From Clostridium beijerinckii (GTDB taxonomy: Bacteria > Bacillota > Clostridia > Clostridiales > Clostridiaceae), in contig NZ_CP073653.1 of the NCBI RefSeq assembly GCF_018223745.1, forward strand, positions 2,880,001 to 2,944,000: a stretch of DNA of 64,000 bases, in the 5' to 3' direction. A program made the position numbers and the translations under genes. The notes beneath the pieces are model-generated. The model was not told the DNA's origin and did not search any database. It was given only the letters and a program-made list of their open reading frames with translations. Positions 29,286 through 38,440 of the stretch are shown piece after piece; the stretch's first letter is position 1; every line of letters begins with the position of its first letter.

Positions 29286-29357
29286 TTCCTCCTAAAAGAA
29301 ATGTATAAAATAGCCTGTCGCTAAATATACATAGTAGAAGAAATCTTTTAGGAGGAA
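29286..29357 (+). other. long-loop hairpin enclosing an AGGAGG sequence
   Basis: A perfect 14-bp stem (29286-29299 with 29344-29357) has a 44-nt loop. Its right arm contains TTTTAGGAGGAA, a ribosome-site-like sequence with no start codon after it. It may simply end the HAD transcript, or be a remnant of a lost small gene. Confidence 0.45.
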
Positions 29358-29406
29358 AATACTAGGACTCAAAAAATAAATTTATATTGGTATATAAGCA
29401 AAAAGC

Positions 29407-29434
29407 ACCTAATAATATAAAATTTCATAGTATA
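29407..29434 (+). promoter_or_regulatory. sigma-K-like promoter
   Basis: AC, 17 nt, then CATAGTATA, located 35 nt before the DNRLRE/coiled-coil gene. It matches the Bacillus sigma-K pattern AC-N16-CATAnnnTA with one extra spacer base. Confidence 0.5.
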
Positions 29435-29468
29435 ATAGGAAACCTTTAAAATTTAAGGAGTAGTAAAA

Positions 29469-30611
29469 GTGGAAAATTCAATTAAAGCTATTTGCAATAC
29501 TTCAACATACTTGGATAAATATCATTCGAATACAAACTTTTCAAGTAATGATTCATTACTCGTTGGGTCCATAAACAATAGGTCACTAGGCAATAATCGC
29601 TATATTTCTTTATTAAACTTTCAACTATCTGAATTACATCCTAACTCTGTAAAGAAAGCATATTTATATTTGTTTATTCAAGATATTAAACCAGATTATA
29701 AGAATTCCTTTAGCTTTGGTATTTTAGGTAATTATAGCAATATAGATATAGCTGCTATTGATTGGTCGAGCTTGCCCCAAAAGGATTATACAAAGTTATT
29801 AAATCATATAGTACATGGATATAATATAGGACATTATTTAAAAATTAATGTTACTTCATTAATTAGATCTTTAGCAACACATAACGAAAGCTATAATATA
29901 TTTTTACTTCCTCAAAATCAGGATTCTAATTCAATTATTAAATTATCTTCATTCGAGTCAAAATATCCTCCATATTTAGATATAATAACATATAATACAG
30001 ATTCGACAAATAATATAGATTTATCAGAAGAACTTAATATTGAAACTTATATTGAAGAACCTGTTGAAGATAATACTTACGATGATGAGGAGACTGAGAC
30101 TAATAATTCTGAGGATATTTCTGCATCAAAGGAATCTTCAAATGTTGAAAGAGATAGTGTAAAGGATCAAGAAGATATTACATTAATTAATCATTTGCTT
30201 AATAAAGTTATGGAGATCTTAGTAAATCAAGATTTGAAACTAAATTCTCTGAACTCTTACAGTGAATCTTTAGGCCAAGAAATAAACAGCCTATCAAACA
30301 AAGTTGCAGATATCGGTGATAAAATATCTTCATTAGATGAAAATTCTACTAATTTAAAACAAAATGATATTGAAACGTTAAATATAAATATGTCATCATT
30401 AAATAATCAGCTATTGGAATTAAAAGCTCTATTACCTAATTTAAGTGTAAATATTGAGAATCTAAAAGAGACAATTAATGAATTTACTAAGTCAGGGAAA
30501 CTTGATTTTTCTAATTTGAACTCTATAAGCTCTCAATTATTAGAAGTATCGTCAAATTTGAATTCATTAACGAAATTGATTTGTTCCATAAAAGCTGAGC
30601 CCGTAAACTAG
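29469..30611 (+). CDS. DNRLRE-domain protein with coiled-coil tail, putative spore-surface protein
   Basis: The start is GTG after AAGGAG. Residues 1-175 form a DNRLRE-type beta domain (ICNTSTYLDKYHSNTNFSSND, then SLLNFQLSELHPNSVKKAYLYLF and YLKINVTSLIRSL). The same domain type begins the collagen-like protein at 43.7 kb. Residues 180-235 are a Glu/Asp-rich linker, and 240-380 are heptad-like coiled coil (LNSLNSYSESLGQEINSLSN). No signal peptide is present, as expected for proteins assembled on the forespore from the mother cell. It is probably an exosporium or coat structural protein (inference). Confidence 0.65.
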   Translation: MENSIKAICNTSTYLDKYHSNTNFSSNDSLLVGSINNRSLGNNRYISLLNFQLSELHPNSVKKAYLYLFIQDIKPDYKNSFSFGILGNYSNIDIAAIDWSSLPQKDYTKLLNHIVHGYNIGHYLKINVTSLIRSLATHNESYNIFLLPQNQDSNSIIKLSSFESKYPPYLDIITYNTDSTNNIDLSEELNIETYIEEPVEDNTYDDEETETNNSEDISASKESSNVERDSVKDQEDITLINHLLNKVMEILVNQDLKLNSLNSYSESLGQEINSLSNKVADIGDKISSLDENSTNLKQNDIETLNINMSSLNNQLLELKALLPNLSVNIENLKETINEFTKSGKLDFSNLNSISSQLLEVSSNLNSLTKLICSIKAEPVN

Positions 30612-30645
30612 ACTACAATAAAAAATCATTCAATATGTATTGTAT

Positions 30646-30700
30646 AATTAAAGTTCTTGTTCAGGTAATAGTAAAATTATTTGAGCAAGAACTTTAATTA
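30646..30700 (+). terminator. terminator after the DNRLRE gene
   Basis: An 18-bp stem with one mismatch (AATTAAAGTTCTTG arm) surrounds a short AT-rich loop. A third, partial copy of the arm sequence (TTCTTGCTCAA) occurs near 30,755. Confidence 0.6.
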
Positions 30701-30814
30701 TATGCTCTATTATTGATTAACACTTGTCTATCTTTAACGAGACTTATTAAAGGTTCTTGCTCAAACATACAGTCTTCATTAGGAATATAGTTTAGAGCCT
30801 TTTTATTAATTATA

Positions 30815-31864
30815 TTATTTATACATGTTTTTATAATATTTTTGATAATCACCAGAGGTTACATTTTTCATCCATTCTTTATTATCTAAATACCACTTTA
30901 TTGTTTGTTTTATTCCAACTTCAAAAGCAGTTTCTGGGTACCACCCCAATTCTTTTTTTATTTTGTCTGGTGCTATGCCATATCTTCTATCATGTCCTTT
31001 TCTATCCTCAACATATTTTATTAAGCTTTCACTTACATTCTTATCTACATTTTCGTTAATATAAGAAATAACGGTTTTAACAATTTGTATATTAGTTCTT
31101 TCGTTATGACCACCAATATTATATATTTCTCCTATCCTGCCATTATTAATTACCATATCAATAGCTTTTACATGATCTTCTACAAAAAGCCAGTCTCTTA
31201 TATTCATTCCATCTCCATAGACAGGAAGCCTCTTATGATTTAAACAATTATTTATTAATAAAGGAATTAACTTTTCTGGAAATTGAAAAGGTCCATAATT
31301 ATTTGAGCACCTTGTTATATTTATAGGCATTTTGTACGTATCATAATAAGCTTTAACTATCAAATCTGCCCCTGCTTTACTTGAAGAATATGGACTATGA
31401 GGATCTAAAGGGGTAGTCTCTTTAAAAAAGCCTTTAGAGCCTAATGAGCCATAAACTTCATCTGTTGATACTTGAAGAAATTTAACGCCTTCCTCAAATC
31501 CTTGTTCATTTTCCCAAGCATTTTTTGCGCAATTGAGGATATTAACAGTACCAAGTATATTTGTTTTAGCAAATACTTCAGGTTCTTTTATACTTCTATC
31601 AACATGGGATTCTGCTGCAAAATGGACAACATAATTTATATGATATTTCTTAAAAAGTATTGAAACTAATTCTTTATCACAAATATCTCCTTCAACAAAT
31701 TCATATCTTTTATCATTCTCTATTGATTTAAGATTTTCTAAATTCCCTGCATAAGTTAACTTATCTAAATTTATTATATTAATATCTTCGTATTTATTTA
31801 GCATATATAAAATAAAATTTGACCCTATAAATCCAGCTCCACCTGTAACTAAATAAGTTTTCAT
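30815..31864 (-). CDS. rmlB: dTDP-glucose 4,6-dehydratase RmlB
   Basis: RmlB converts dTDP-glucose to dTDP-4-keto-6-deoxyglucose, the branch point for rhamnose and for amino-deoxyhexoses. The 349-residue SDR enzyme has the NAD site GGAGFIGSNFILYML, the substrate Thr-Asp-Glu in VSTDEVYGSLG and the catalytic Tyr/Lys in YSSSKAGAD. It is the last gene of the rmlD-rmlB pair (18-nt gap). Its product probably also feeds the FdtA/FdtB enzymes at 54.8-56.3 kb. Confidence 0.96.
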   Translation of the reverse strand: MKTYLVTGGAGFIGSNFILYMLNKYEDINIINLDKLTYAGNLENLKSIENDKRYEFVEGDICDKELVSILFKKYHINYVVHFAAESHVDRSIKEPEVFAKTNILGTVNILNCAKNAWENEQGFEEGVKFLQVSTDEVYGSLGSKGFFKETTPLDPHSPYSSSKAGADLIVKAYYDTYKMPINITRCSNNYGPFQFPEKLIPLLINNCLNHKRLPVYGDGMNIRDWLFVEDHVKAIDMVINNGRIGEIYNIGGHNERTNIQIVKTVISYINENVDKNVSESLIKYVEDRKGHDRRYGIAPDKIKKELGWYPETAFEVGIKQTIKWYLDNKEWMKNVTSGDYQKYYKNMYK

Positions 31865-31882
31865 GACTACAACTCCTTCATT

Positions 31883-32764
31883 TCACTTGCCTAATTTACT
31901 TATAAACGCTTCTATTGCATCTTTCCAATCTCTCATTTCATCGCCAACAGTATTTCTTAACATCGCATTATCGAGAGACGAATATTTAGGCCTTTTTGCC
32001 TGAGTCTTATACTCTTCAGACGTACAAGGTCTTACTTCACATTCTTCTCCAGATAATTTAACAATTCTTTTAGCAAATTCATACCATGTACACTCTCCAT
32101 TATTGGTACAATGATATATTCCATAATCTTCTGTTTCTATTAGCTTCAAGATATGATATGCTAAATCATTAGCATAAGTAGGATTTCCCATTTGATCATT
32201 TACAACATTAATATAGTTTTTTTCTTTAGAAAGTTTCATTATGGTATAAACAAAATTACTTCCTACATAACCATAAAGCCACGCTGTTCTTACAATAAAA
32301 TGATTTGAACATAATAGCTGTACATACTGCTCTCCTAGAAATTTAGTTTTACCATATACACTAGATGGCGCAGCTAAATCATATTCTTTTAATGGCTTAT
32401 GAGTATTTTCGTTAAACACATAATCGGTAGAAACTTGTACTAGTTTAGCGCCTATTGAGTCACAAGCTATAGCAAGATTTCTTGGTCCTATTGAGTTAAC
32501 TCTAAACGCAAAATCTTCATCAATTTCGCATCTATCAACATTGGTGGCTGCAGCGCAGTTTATTACTACCTCTGGCTTTAAATAACTCAGTACCTCTTTA
32601 ACCTTGACTAAATTTGTTATATCTAGCCTATCTACGTCAAAGCCAATAACTTCAGATACTTTTATACTCTCCGATATTTCTCCTATATCAGCTCTTCCGA
32701 TTTTTATTATTTCAGTAATCTCTCTACCTAACTGTCCTTTTGCTCCAGTTATTAATATCTTCAT
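31883..32764 (-). CDS. rmlD: dTDP-4-dehydrorhamnose reductase RmlD
   Basis: RmlD carries out the last step to dTDP-L-rhamnose. The 293-residue SDR shows the NAD(P) site GAKGQLGREI, the VSTDYVF segment and the catalytic YGKTKFLGE. A decayed rmlC remnant ends 23 nt before its start codon, which implies that an intact rmlC once stood directly upstream. rmlB follows after 18 nt. Confidence 0.95.
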   Translation of the reverse strand: MKILITGAKGQLGREITEIIKIGRADIGEISESIKVSEVIGFDVDRLDITNLVKVKEVLSYLKPEVVINCAAATNVDRCEIDEDFAFRVNSIGPRNLAIACDSIGAKLVQVSTDYVFNENTHKPLKEYDLAAPSSVYGKTKFLGEQYVQLLCSNHFIVRTAWLYGYVGSNFVYTIMKLSKEKNYINVVNDQMGNPTYANDLAYHILKLIETEDYGIYHCTNNGECTWYEFAKRIVKLSGEECEVRPCTSEEYKTQAKRPKYSSLDNAMLRNTVGDEMRDWKDAIEAFISKLGK

Positions 32765-32787
32765 TATAAAATAAGCACCTCTTTTAA

Positions 32788-33030
32788 CTATATATTATAA
32801 TCTGGATATTACCTTAAAAAATTTCATTTATTCCTACATTAACTTTATCATTTTCTGATAAAATTACCTTAATAACTTTCTATAAAAGTTATGCAACGTT
32901 TAATTATTATCATTCCTCTTAATTCATTCCCTGTACTAAAGTGCATAAAAATCTGTACCTTTATAATTAAATATAGCTTCATCATAAAGTACTAAAAATC
33001 AATATGAAAAATCTTACGGAATATAAAATA
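32788..33030 (-). pseudogene. rmlC: rmlC 3' remnant with in-frame stops
   Basis: The minus strand ends YPDYNI-stop, the same six residues and position as intact rmlC at 60,954. Upstream, FLVLYDEAIFNYKGTDFYA aligns in frame with FLVISNEAILNYKCTDYYA of intact RmlC. Preceding codons read FYIP-stop-DFSY-stop, where intact RmlC has FYVPEGFAHG. The first 20 nt of the two 3' ends are identical. Only the 3' part remains recognisable, with point changes and small deletions in the middle. It abuts rmlD in the order expected for an rmlACDB operon. Confidence 0.88.
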
Positions 33031-33093
33031 AGCTTTATTATATAATGATATGTAAAAATTAGAGGAATGCTGCAAATATATTCGTTATTATTT

Positions 33094-34593
33094 TCAATTC
33101 TTTTGCTCTCCTCTAATATTCCATAGATTATAGTTATTGTATATAGGTATGGATATCATTTCATCTACAATTGCTTTTGTAGAAATCAAAACACTAACTT
33201 CAAACTTCATTTTTTCATTTGCAACAACTGGATTGCTTGTTATTGTAGCAAAAGAATTTACTACAAACTCTACTCCTTGTTGTTCTGCATAAACCGGTAT
33301 ATATAACCTTGCTTTCTGCATTCCTTCAATCTTTCCTTCTACAATATATTTTTCTTCATCCTTACCTTTAAACTCCACGATATATGGTATGTAAAAATTA
33401 TATTGTAATATTGAATAATCTTTTCGAGTATCTACAATAGTTACATTTTTTGTTTCATTTATAACTTCACATTTTTTAAATTTAATATATTCTAGGTTTA
33501 TAATTGCATCCTTATTTAAGGGTAATCTAATTGAAATTTCAGAGAAAATTATTTTTTCTTGATAAGTAGATAGCACTTTTTTTGCGATTATAGTAATACT
33601 ATTTTCCTGTTTTAATTTTTCTTCTGAATCTATTAAATTAGGAAATTCATCTTGTACTTGAAGTTTACTTTTAGTTACTATCCCAATATCATATGGAAGA
33701 CTATTATTTTGTTCAAAATTAAATGTATCAATAATAGTATTATTTGAAGTGTCAATTCTATCAATTACTCCTCTCCCATCATCACTTCGACTTGTTACTA
33801 AGAGTATTTTTTTATCTGGAGATAATCGAAGCCTTTGTATTTTTGGAAGAGTAGTTTTTATATTTGTTATGCATTCTTTCTTTAGCAAGTCTATAACTTC
33901 AATTCTATGTAAGCCACTATTAGCTGCATACAAAAAAGTTTCATTCTGTTCTAGAGCTGTAATTATAGAACCTATTTGTAGGCTTATATATGAAATATCT
34001 CCACTTTCAAGATTAAGTATAGAGACATTTCCTTTATAATTTCCTTTATTTGCTCCTTTGTTAGCGATATAGATACATTTCTCATTTTTTTCTATAATAA
34101 TATAGTTTGGTAAAATGCCAACTTCTTTATATAGATTGATTAAATGAAAATCTGATGTATCATATACCTTAATTTCATTCTGTAAAATATCCAATACAAA
34201 TAATCTTCTCTTGGATTTATCAAGTTCCAAGCAATTTGCTGCTATAAAGCCTTTCAAAGAACCAATCTTTTCACTAGTTTCTAAATTATAAATGCATACC
34301 TCTTCCGTATCGCATGCATATATCTTTTTATTATTGGAATCCACTTTTATATTACCATTATTGGGGATATTCCATGTTTTATCAGAATTAAACAAATCAT
34401 GAATAAGAGTAACTTTATTATTTCTATCACTAGCTATATATATATTGTTTTTTTCGTCTATAACTATATTTTGAGGCCTTGGACCGATTTCAACTTCTTT
34501 TATAATGCGATAAGTATCACCATCAATGATAGATACTCTACCTGTGCCTATATTTGATACATAATAAATCATCTTCTCTAGTTTATCAATCAT
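33094..34593 (-). CDS. YVTN-type beta-propeller protein, putative spore-surface protein
   Basis: Residues 8-310 hold about seven propeller blades (YYVSNIGTGRVSIIDGDTYR, IYIASDRNNKVTLI, FLYAANSGLHRIEVID and similar). This is the YVTN pattern seen in surface and spore-associated proteins. Residues 335-490 form a separate beta-rich domain (EKYIVEGKIEGMQKARLYIP...) that resembles SPOCS/DUF3794 coat domains, though only loosely. No signal peptide is present. It is the first island gene next to the rmlC remnant. Confidence 0.65.
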   Translation of the reverse strand: MIDKLEKMIYYVSNIGTGRVSIIDGDTYRIIKEVEIGPRPQNIVIDEKNNIYIASDRNNKVTLIHDLFNSDKTWNIPNNGNIKVDSNNKKIYACDTEEVCIYNLETSEKIGSLKGFIAANCLELDKSKRRLFVLDILQNEIKVYDTSDFHLINLYKEVGILPNYIIIEKNEKCIYIANKGANKGNYKGNVSILNLESGDISYISLQIGSIITALEQNETFLYAANSGLHRIEVIDLLKKECITNIKTTLPKIQRLRLSPDKKILLVTSRSDDGRGVIDRIDTSNNTIIDTFNFEQNNSLPYDIGIVTKSKLQVQDEFPNLIDSEEKLKQENSITIIAKKVLSTYQEKIIFSEISIRLPLNKDAIINLEYIKFKKCEVINETKNVTIVDTRKDYSILQYNFYIPYIVEFKGKDEEKYIVEGKIEGMQKARLYIPVYAEQQGVEFVVNSFATITSNPVVANEKMKFEVSVLISTKAIVDEMISIPIYNNYNLWNIRGEQKN

Positions 34594-34667
34594 AAGTTTG
34601 CTGTCACCCCATCATTTTCTTATATTAAAATTTATGCTTTGTTCTTCGTTATTATGCAACAAAAACA

Positions 34668-34694
34668 TGAAAAGACCTGGTTTAACCAGATCTT
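34668..34694 (-). terminator. terminator after the DUF3343-like gene
   Basis: AAGATCTGGTT pairs with AACCAGGTCTT and a TTTT run follows on the minus strand. It overlaps the stop codon. Confidence 0.7.
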
Positions 34695-34962
34695 ATTCAA
34701 CTAATTCATAAGTTTCATTTTTTCCTTCTCCTAAAATCTTATACATTGCGGTTGGATAAATATTATTCTTATATAATTCTGTTTGAACAATTTCCATGTC
34801 TATGTCTTTGAATTTGACTGCCTGAGTGCAGCTAATATTAATTTTATTAGGAGCGCTAACTAATTTTGTTTTAATATTTCTTTTAGTTAAATGCTCATAT
34901 ATATATAGTGCTCTCTGATGACAAGTAAATACCATTATATAATCATACTTTTCTGCTTTCAT
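34693..34962 (-). CDS. DUF3343-like small protein
   Basis: The 89-residue protein resembles DUF3343 (putative Se/S carrier-like): DYIMVFTCHQRALYIYEHL, then VSAPNKINISCTQAVKF, where the Cys in the SC motif is the conserved one. Members often neighbour cysteine-desulfurase or selenium genes. Here a cysteine-desulfurase-like gene lies 24 kb away at the other end of the island. A sulfur-handling role is inference from the family. Confidence 0.7.
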   Translation of the reverse strand: MKAEKYDYIMVFTCHQRALYIYEHLTKRNIKTKLVSAPNKINISCTQAVKFKDIDMEIVQTELYKNNIYPTAMYKILGEGKNETYELVE

Positions 34963-35048
34963 ATAAATCGCCTCTATCTGGTGTTATCCTAATATTATTT
35001 ATAAGATATTTCTACCTTATTGTATGTTCTAAAATTTTAGAAGTGATT

Positions 35049-36551
35049 CTATATTCCACTTGGTTTCTTTCTTAATAAACGTTCCATAATAGATTGATTC
35101 CTTTCAAATTCAAGGTCTTCATATAATTTATTCTTTTCTTCATTTATTGTCATGACTTTCTGTCTAATTATTAGATTTTCATTTTCAAGTTCTAATAATT
35201 TTTTTTCTATACTTATCCTAATATCTTTTTCTTTTAGTAATTGATCTTTTGCATCATCCAGCTGCTTTTTTGTATCATCAAATTCCTTTTGAAGATTTTG
35301 TTGTAACTCTATAAATACATTATAATTCTCATCTGTCTTACGTTTTTGTTCTAATATTATTGCAATTCTCTCTTCATAATCATCCATGAATCTTTGTTTT
35401 TTTTGCAATTGCATATTTAATGAATCAATTTTCCTATCCAAATTTTTCTTTTCTAACTTCACTTTAGATAATTCGAGTTTTAAATTTTGAATTTCCTCAT
35501 TTTCATTAAATGAAATTTCATTATTAACTTGATTCGTCTCATGTTTCAATGAATTATTCATAGTAAATCTATTTGGAATATATAGATTTAAATCCGGTTC
35601 ATCTGTTCCGTAAGTCTCTAGTAATTTAACGGAATTATCTCTGTTATAATGCATAAAACAATGGTATCTCATTACTGTAAATTCATTACCTTTATCAAAA
35701 TATATAGGGCTTTCCCATTGCTCATTATTAAAAAATGAATAAAATATCTTATTTTGTTCTATCCAACAGGCACATAATTCGTTATTTCCAATAAATAATA
35801 TTGGATCGATTAATTTCATATTACTTTCACGAACTCTGTAAACTTGTATATTACCACTAATATCTATACAAACGTGATCAATAAAATACAATAAATCTTC
35901 TCTAGATTTGTTTAATATATGAACATCCTGTTGTTGGTCCCTTAACACTTCAAAAGATATATCATCTCCTTGAATCCCATAAAGTCTTTTAGCAGAAGAC
36001 CATTTACGATTTTCAAAGTTACAATAGTTTAGTGAGACTTCATCTCCTTCATCTGTGATGAAAAATACTTCAAGACCACTTTGTTCATTTGTGTTTACTA
36101 AATAATATTCCTTTAAGTTAGGTACCAAGACGATATCTTGCAGCGAGAAAAATTTCGTCTCTTTTCCATTCCAGGCGCAATGCATTAACACACCGTGATC
36201 ACTGCCATCATTGCTTATGAGCAAAAAAAATATATGCATTTCTTCTCCAATAATTTCAATCTTTAAATGCTCTATTTGAAACTCATCAAAATCCATTTGA
36301 TATAGAGTTTTTCCGACCCAATGTTTATCCTTCATTGTGCAATATTTCAATTCACCCTTAATATTGCTGTATACTATATGTATTCTCTCATCCCCCTCAA
36401 CATAAACAGCAAACCCCAATACTTCATTATTAATCAAATTTTCTTTAGTCCATTTTCCTTCTTCATACATAATTTTATAACACAATTCTCTATTATCATT
36501 TCGGAAAAATTTCCATATGTTATCAGTATAATCAACATATATACTATTCAT
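35049..36551 (-). CDS. propeller-like protein with long coiled-coil tail, unknown
   Basis: Residues 1-330 are beta-rich with repeated short motifs of the kind IHIVYSN.KGELKYCTMKDKHW and VSLNYCNFENRKWSSAKRLYG, suggesting a six- or seven-bladed propeller. Residues 350-490 form a nearly continuous coiled coil (NLKLELSKVKLEKKNLDRKI onward). No signal peptide or catalytic motif is seen. The head-plus-coiled-coil plan and the location suggest a structural spore-surface protein. Its GGAGGG ribosome site is strong. Confidence 0.6.
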   Translation of the reverse strand: MNSIYVDYTDNIWKFFRNDNRELCYKIMYEEGKWTKENLINNEVLGFAVYVEGDERIHIVYSNIKGELKYCTMKDKHWVGKTLYQMDFDEFQIEHLKIEIIGEEMHIFFLLISNDGSDHGVLMHCAWNGKETKFFSLQDIVLVPNLKEYYLVNTNEQSGLEVFFITDEGDEVSLNYCNFENRKWSSAKRLYGIQGDDISFEVLRDQQQDVHILNKSREDLLYFIDHVCIDISGNIQVYRVRESNMKLIDPILFIGNNELCACWIEQNKIFYSFFNNEQWESPIYFDKGNEFTVMRYHCFMHYNRDNSVKLLETYGTDEPDLNLYIPNRFTMNNSLKHETNQVNNEISFNENEEIQNLKLELSKVKLEKKNLDRKIDSLNMQLQKKQRFMDDYEERIAIILEQKRKTDENYNVFIELQQNLQKEFDDTKKQLDDAKDQLLKEKDIRISIEKKLLELENENLIIRQKVMTINEEKNKLYEDLEFERNQSIMERLLRKKPSGI

Positions 36552-36638
36552 GCCACTCCCTCCTTAATAAAATTATATTTTTAATAGAAGTTTATTATGC
36601 TTTTTTGTAAAACTTATTTTAATTTAACTTTTATTATC

Positions 36639-36665
36639 ACCAGCATAATGTAATTTCATATAATG
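36639..36665 (+). promoter_or_regulatory. sigma-K-like promoter
   Basis: AC (36639), 16 nt, CATATAATG, which is eight of nine positions of the pattern. A second overlapping candidate, CATAATGTA with a 15-nt spacer, starts at 36644. Both lie 60-80 nt before the Cys-containing coat-like gene. Confidence 0.5.
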
Positions 36666-36723
36666 TATTGTAAATGTTGAATAAACTTATGTTCAATAAA
36701 CTTTTTGAAGAGGAGGAAAATAT

Positions 36724-37488
36724 ATGCCCATTAACTTCAAGAAATTTTCGCCACGTCCTGGCCTTGTAAATAAACAAGGACATTTACCAGATCCTTCTGA
36801 ATTAGTTTGCATTGAAGTACCAAAGATTTTTGATCAATGCCTAATAAAAAGATGTCTTGTATATGGCGATGGTCCTGACACAAATACAACAGATTCTGAA
36901 TTAAGAAGCAATCCACTAACAGATCCTAAAAGATATATTGGTAGTAGAGATTTTAATTTAACATTAATTTCTGTGGATAAGATTCCACTTGCAGGCAGAC
37001 CTGGCTTCAAAAAAATAGTTATTTCCTATAGAATTACTTTCTATGCAGATTATATAGATGCAAATGGTGTAAATCAAAGCGAACTGTTCGAAGTTAATAG
37101 AACCGATGTAATAGGAAAATTTTATTGCCCTGAATCTATAGCTCAAATTTCTGCTAGCTTTGTTCCTGTTCAAGATGCAGCTGATTTGGATTCTAATATA
37201 ATAAAACTTGAAATGGTTGCTCAAGCTTTGGCAGGTGAATTATTAGAAGATGAAGAAGGAAACGACGTTTTAGATATAACTTTAGGTTACTATATTGTTG
37301 TAAAATGTGAGCTTATTGTTCAACTTCTTATACCAGCTTATGATTATTGTCCTGTTCCAAAAGAACCATGTGAAGAGGAACCAGAGGAAGACCCATGCGA
37401 GAGATTTGAAAAGGCTCCAATTCCTAAATTCTATCCTGATCAAAACTTAGAGCCATTATTCTCAGACTGTGATGATAATGATCAATAG
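36724..37488 (+). CDS. putative coat/exosporium protein, paralogue A
   Basis: The 254-residue protein is about 85% identical by eye to the product of the gene at 59,758, which lies in the opposite orientation. It has no signal peptide. Its beta-rich core includes LVCIEVPKIFDQCLIKRCLVY, GFKKIVISYRITFYADYID and LDITLGYYIVVKCELIVQLL. An acidic Cys/Pro tail follows (PKEPCEEEPEEDPCERF). Nine cysteines are present. The core recalls SPOCS/DUF3794 spore proteins, with low certainty. GAGGAGG precedes the ATG, and a sigma-K-like promoter is present. Confidence 0.65.
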   Translation: MPINFKKFSPRPGLVNKQGHLPDPSELVCIEVPKIFDQCLIKRCLVYGDGPDTNTTDSELRSNPLTDPKRYIGSRDFNLTLISVDKIPLAGRPGFKKIVISYRITFYADYIDANGVNQSELFEVNRTDVIGKFYCPESIAQISASFVPVQDAADLDSNIIKLEMVAQALAGELLEDEEGNDVLDITLGYYIVVKCELIVQLLIPAYDYCPVPKEPCEEEPEEDPCERFEKAPIPKFYPDQNLEPLFSDCDDNDQ

Positions 37489-37586
37489 TATTATTAACAA
37501 AATAATTAACATTATAATTCCAAGGATTATTAGAATTTCTGTAGATAAATAGATATAGGTCTTTTACTAAAAATAGATATAAAGAT

Positions 37587-37647
37587 GTGATGATATCCTT
37601 TTATTGAATTATTATATTCAATTATAAAATTCAAGTATTATCATCAC
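37587..37647 (+). terminator. hairpin after paralogue A
   Basis: GTGATGATA pairs with TATCATCAC, with an inner TGAATT...AATTCA pairing. Its right arm also contains the AC of the next sigma-K-like promoter. Confidence 0.45.
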
Positions 37648-37672
37648 CTTCTTTGATAAAGTTCATATATTA
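37646..37672 (+). promoter_or_regulatory. sigma-K-like promoter, full match
   Basis: AC, exactly 16 nt, CATATATTA, matching AC-N16-CATAnnnTA at every fixed position, 84 nt before the DUF4489-like gene. Confidence 0.6.
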
Positions 37673-37755
37673 TAGTAGAAGAACCAAAGAACTCTAAATT
37701 ATCCATATAGAAATTTTTATAAAAATTTATCTAAATTAAAAGGAGGATTCTATTT

Positions 37756-38256
37756 ATGAATTCAATGTCAAAATGTCATGATAATCATGATAATTGCAGG
37801 AAAGAAAAAGATTTATGTCCAACAATTATAAAATGTAGTCAAGCAGGTTCAGTAACAGTTCCACCAGCTACTGTTTTAGGTACTGCATTTCCTCTTACTG
37901 CTCTTACTTTAGACACTTCTTGCCTTAAAAATCCTTGTGTAAAGTTAGAGTTTGCAAGTAATCTTGTTGCTGCAGTTGCATTCACAGGAACAATAAATTT
38001 CCAAGTATTTAAAGTTTGTAGAAATCAATCTACTCCTGTTCCAGTTGGACCTGCATACACTTTTAACTTAGTAGCATTATTAAGCTCACAAACATTATCT
38101 TTCTTTGTTTGTGACTGTGGCGATTTCTGCTGTGATGAGTGTTGCACTTATACAGTAACTGCAACTATTACTAGTGCTGTTACTGTTGGTACTTTAAGTA
38201 TTAATAATGCAACTTTAGGTGCAATAGCAGCTTGTGGATCAAGTTCATGCTGCTAA
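37756..38256 (+). CDS. Cys-rich DUF4489-like spore-surface protein
   Basis: The 166-residue protein resembles the clostridial DUF4489 family. It contains TIIKCSQAGSVTVPPA near the N-terminus, LDTSCLKNPCVKLEFASN in the middle and a dense cysteine block (FVCDCGDFCCDECCTYTVT), ending SSSCC. About 16 cysteines are present, typical of disulfide-cross-linked coat or exosporium proteins. It has no signal peptide. The upstream site AAAGGAGG is strong and a sigma-K-like promoter lies 84 nt before the start. Confidence 0.75.
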   Translation: MNSMSKCHDNHDNCRKEKDLCPTIIKCSQAGSVTVPPATVLGTAFPLTALTLDTSCLKNPCVKLEFASNLVAAVAFTGTINFQVFKVCRNQSTPVPVGPAYTFNLVALLSSQTLSFFVCDCGDFCCDECCTYTVTATITSAVTVGTLSINNATLGAIAACGSSSCC

Positions 38257-38388
38257 TAGTAAAATCTAAATTGCTTAAGTCTTTAGATTTAAATATTAAT
38301 TTGGATATTGAATTGTATTCAAAATTTTATAAAATCTAATATAAATTATTCTTTAATTAGTTGTAAAATCTAGAATTAAAAATAGTTT

Positions 38389-38417
38389 AAACTCGAGGTT
38401 AATGCCTTGAGTTTTTC
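38389..38417 (+). terminator. terminator after the DUF4489-like gene
   Basis: AAACTCGAGG pairs with CCTTGAGTTT (one G-T pair) and TTC follows. Confidence 0.7.
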
Positions 38418-38440
38418 TATATAAAAAAATAGGAGGAACT

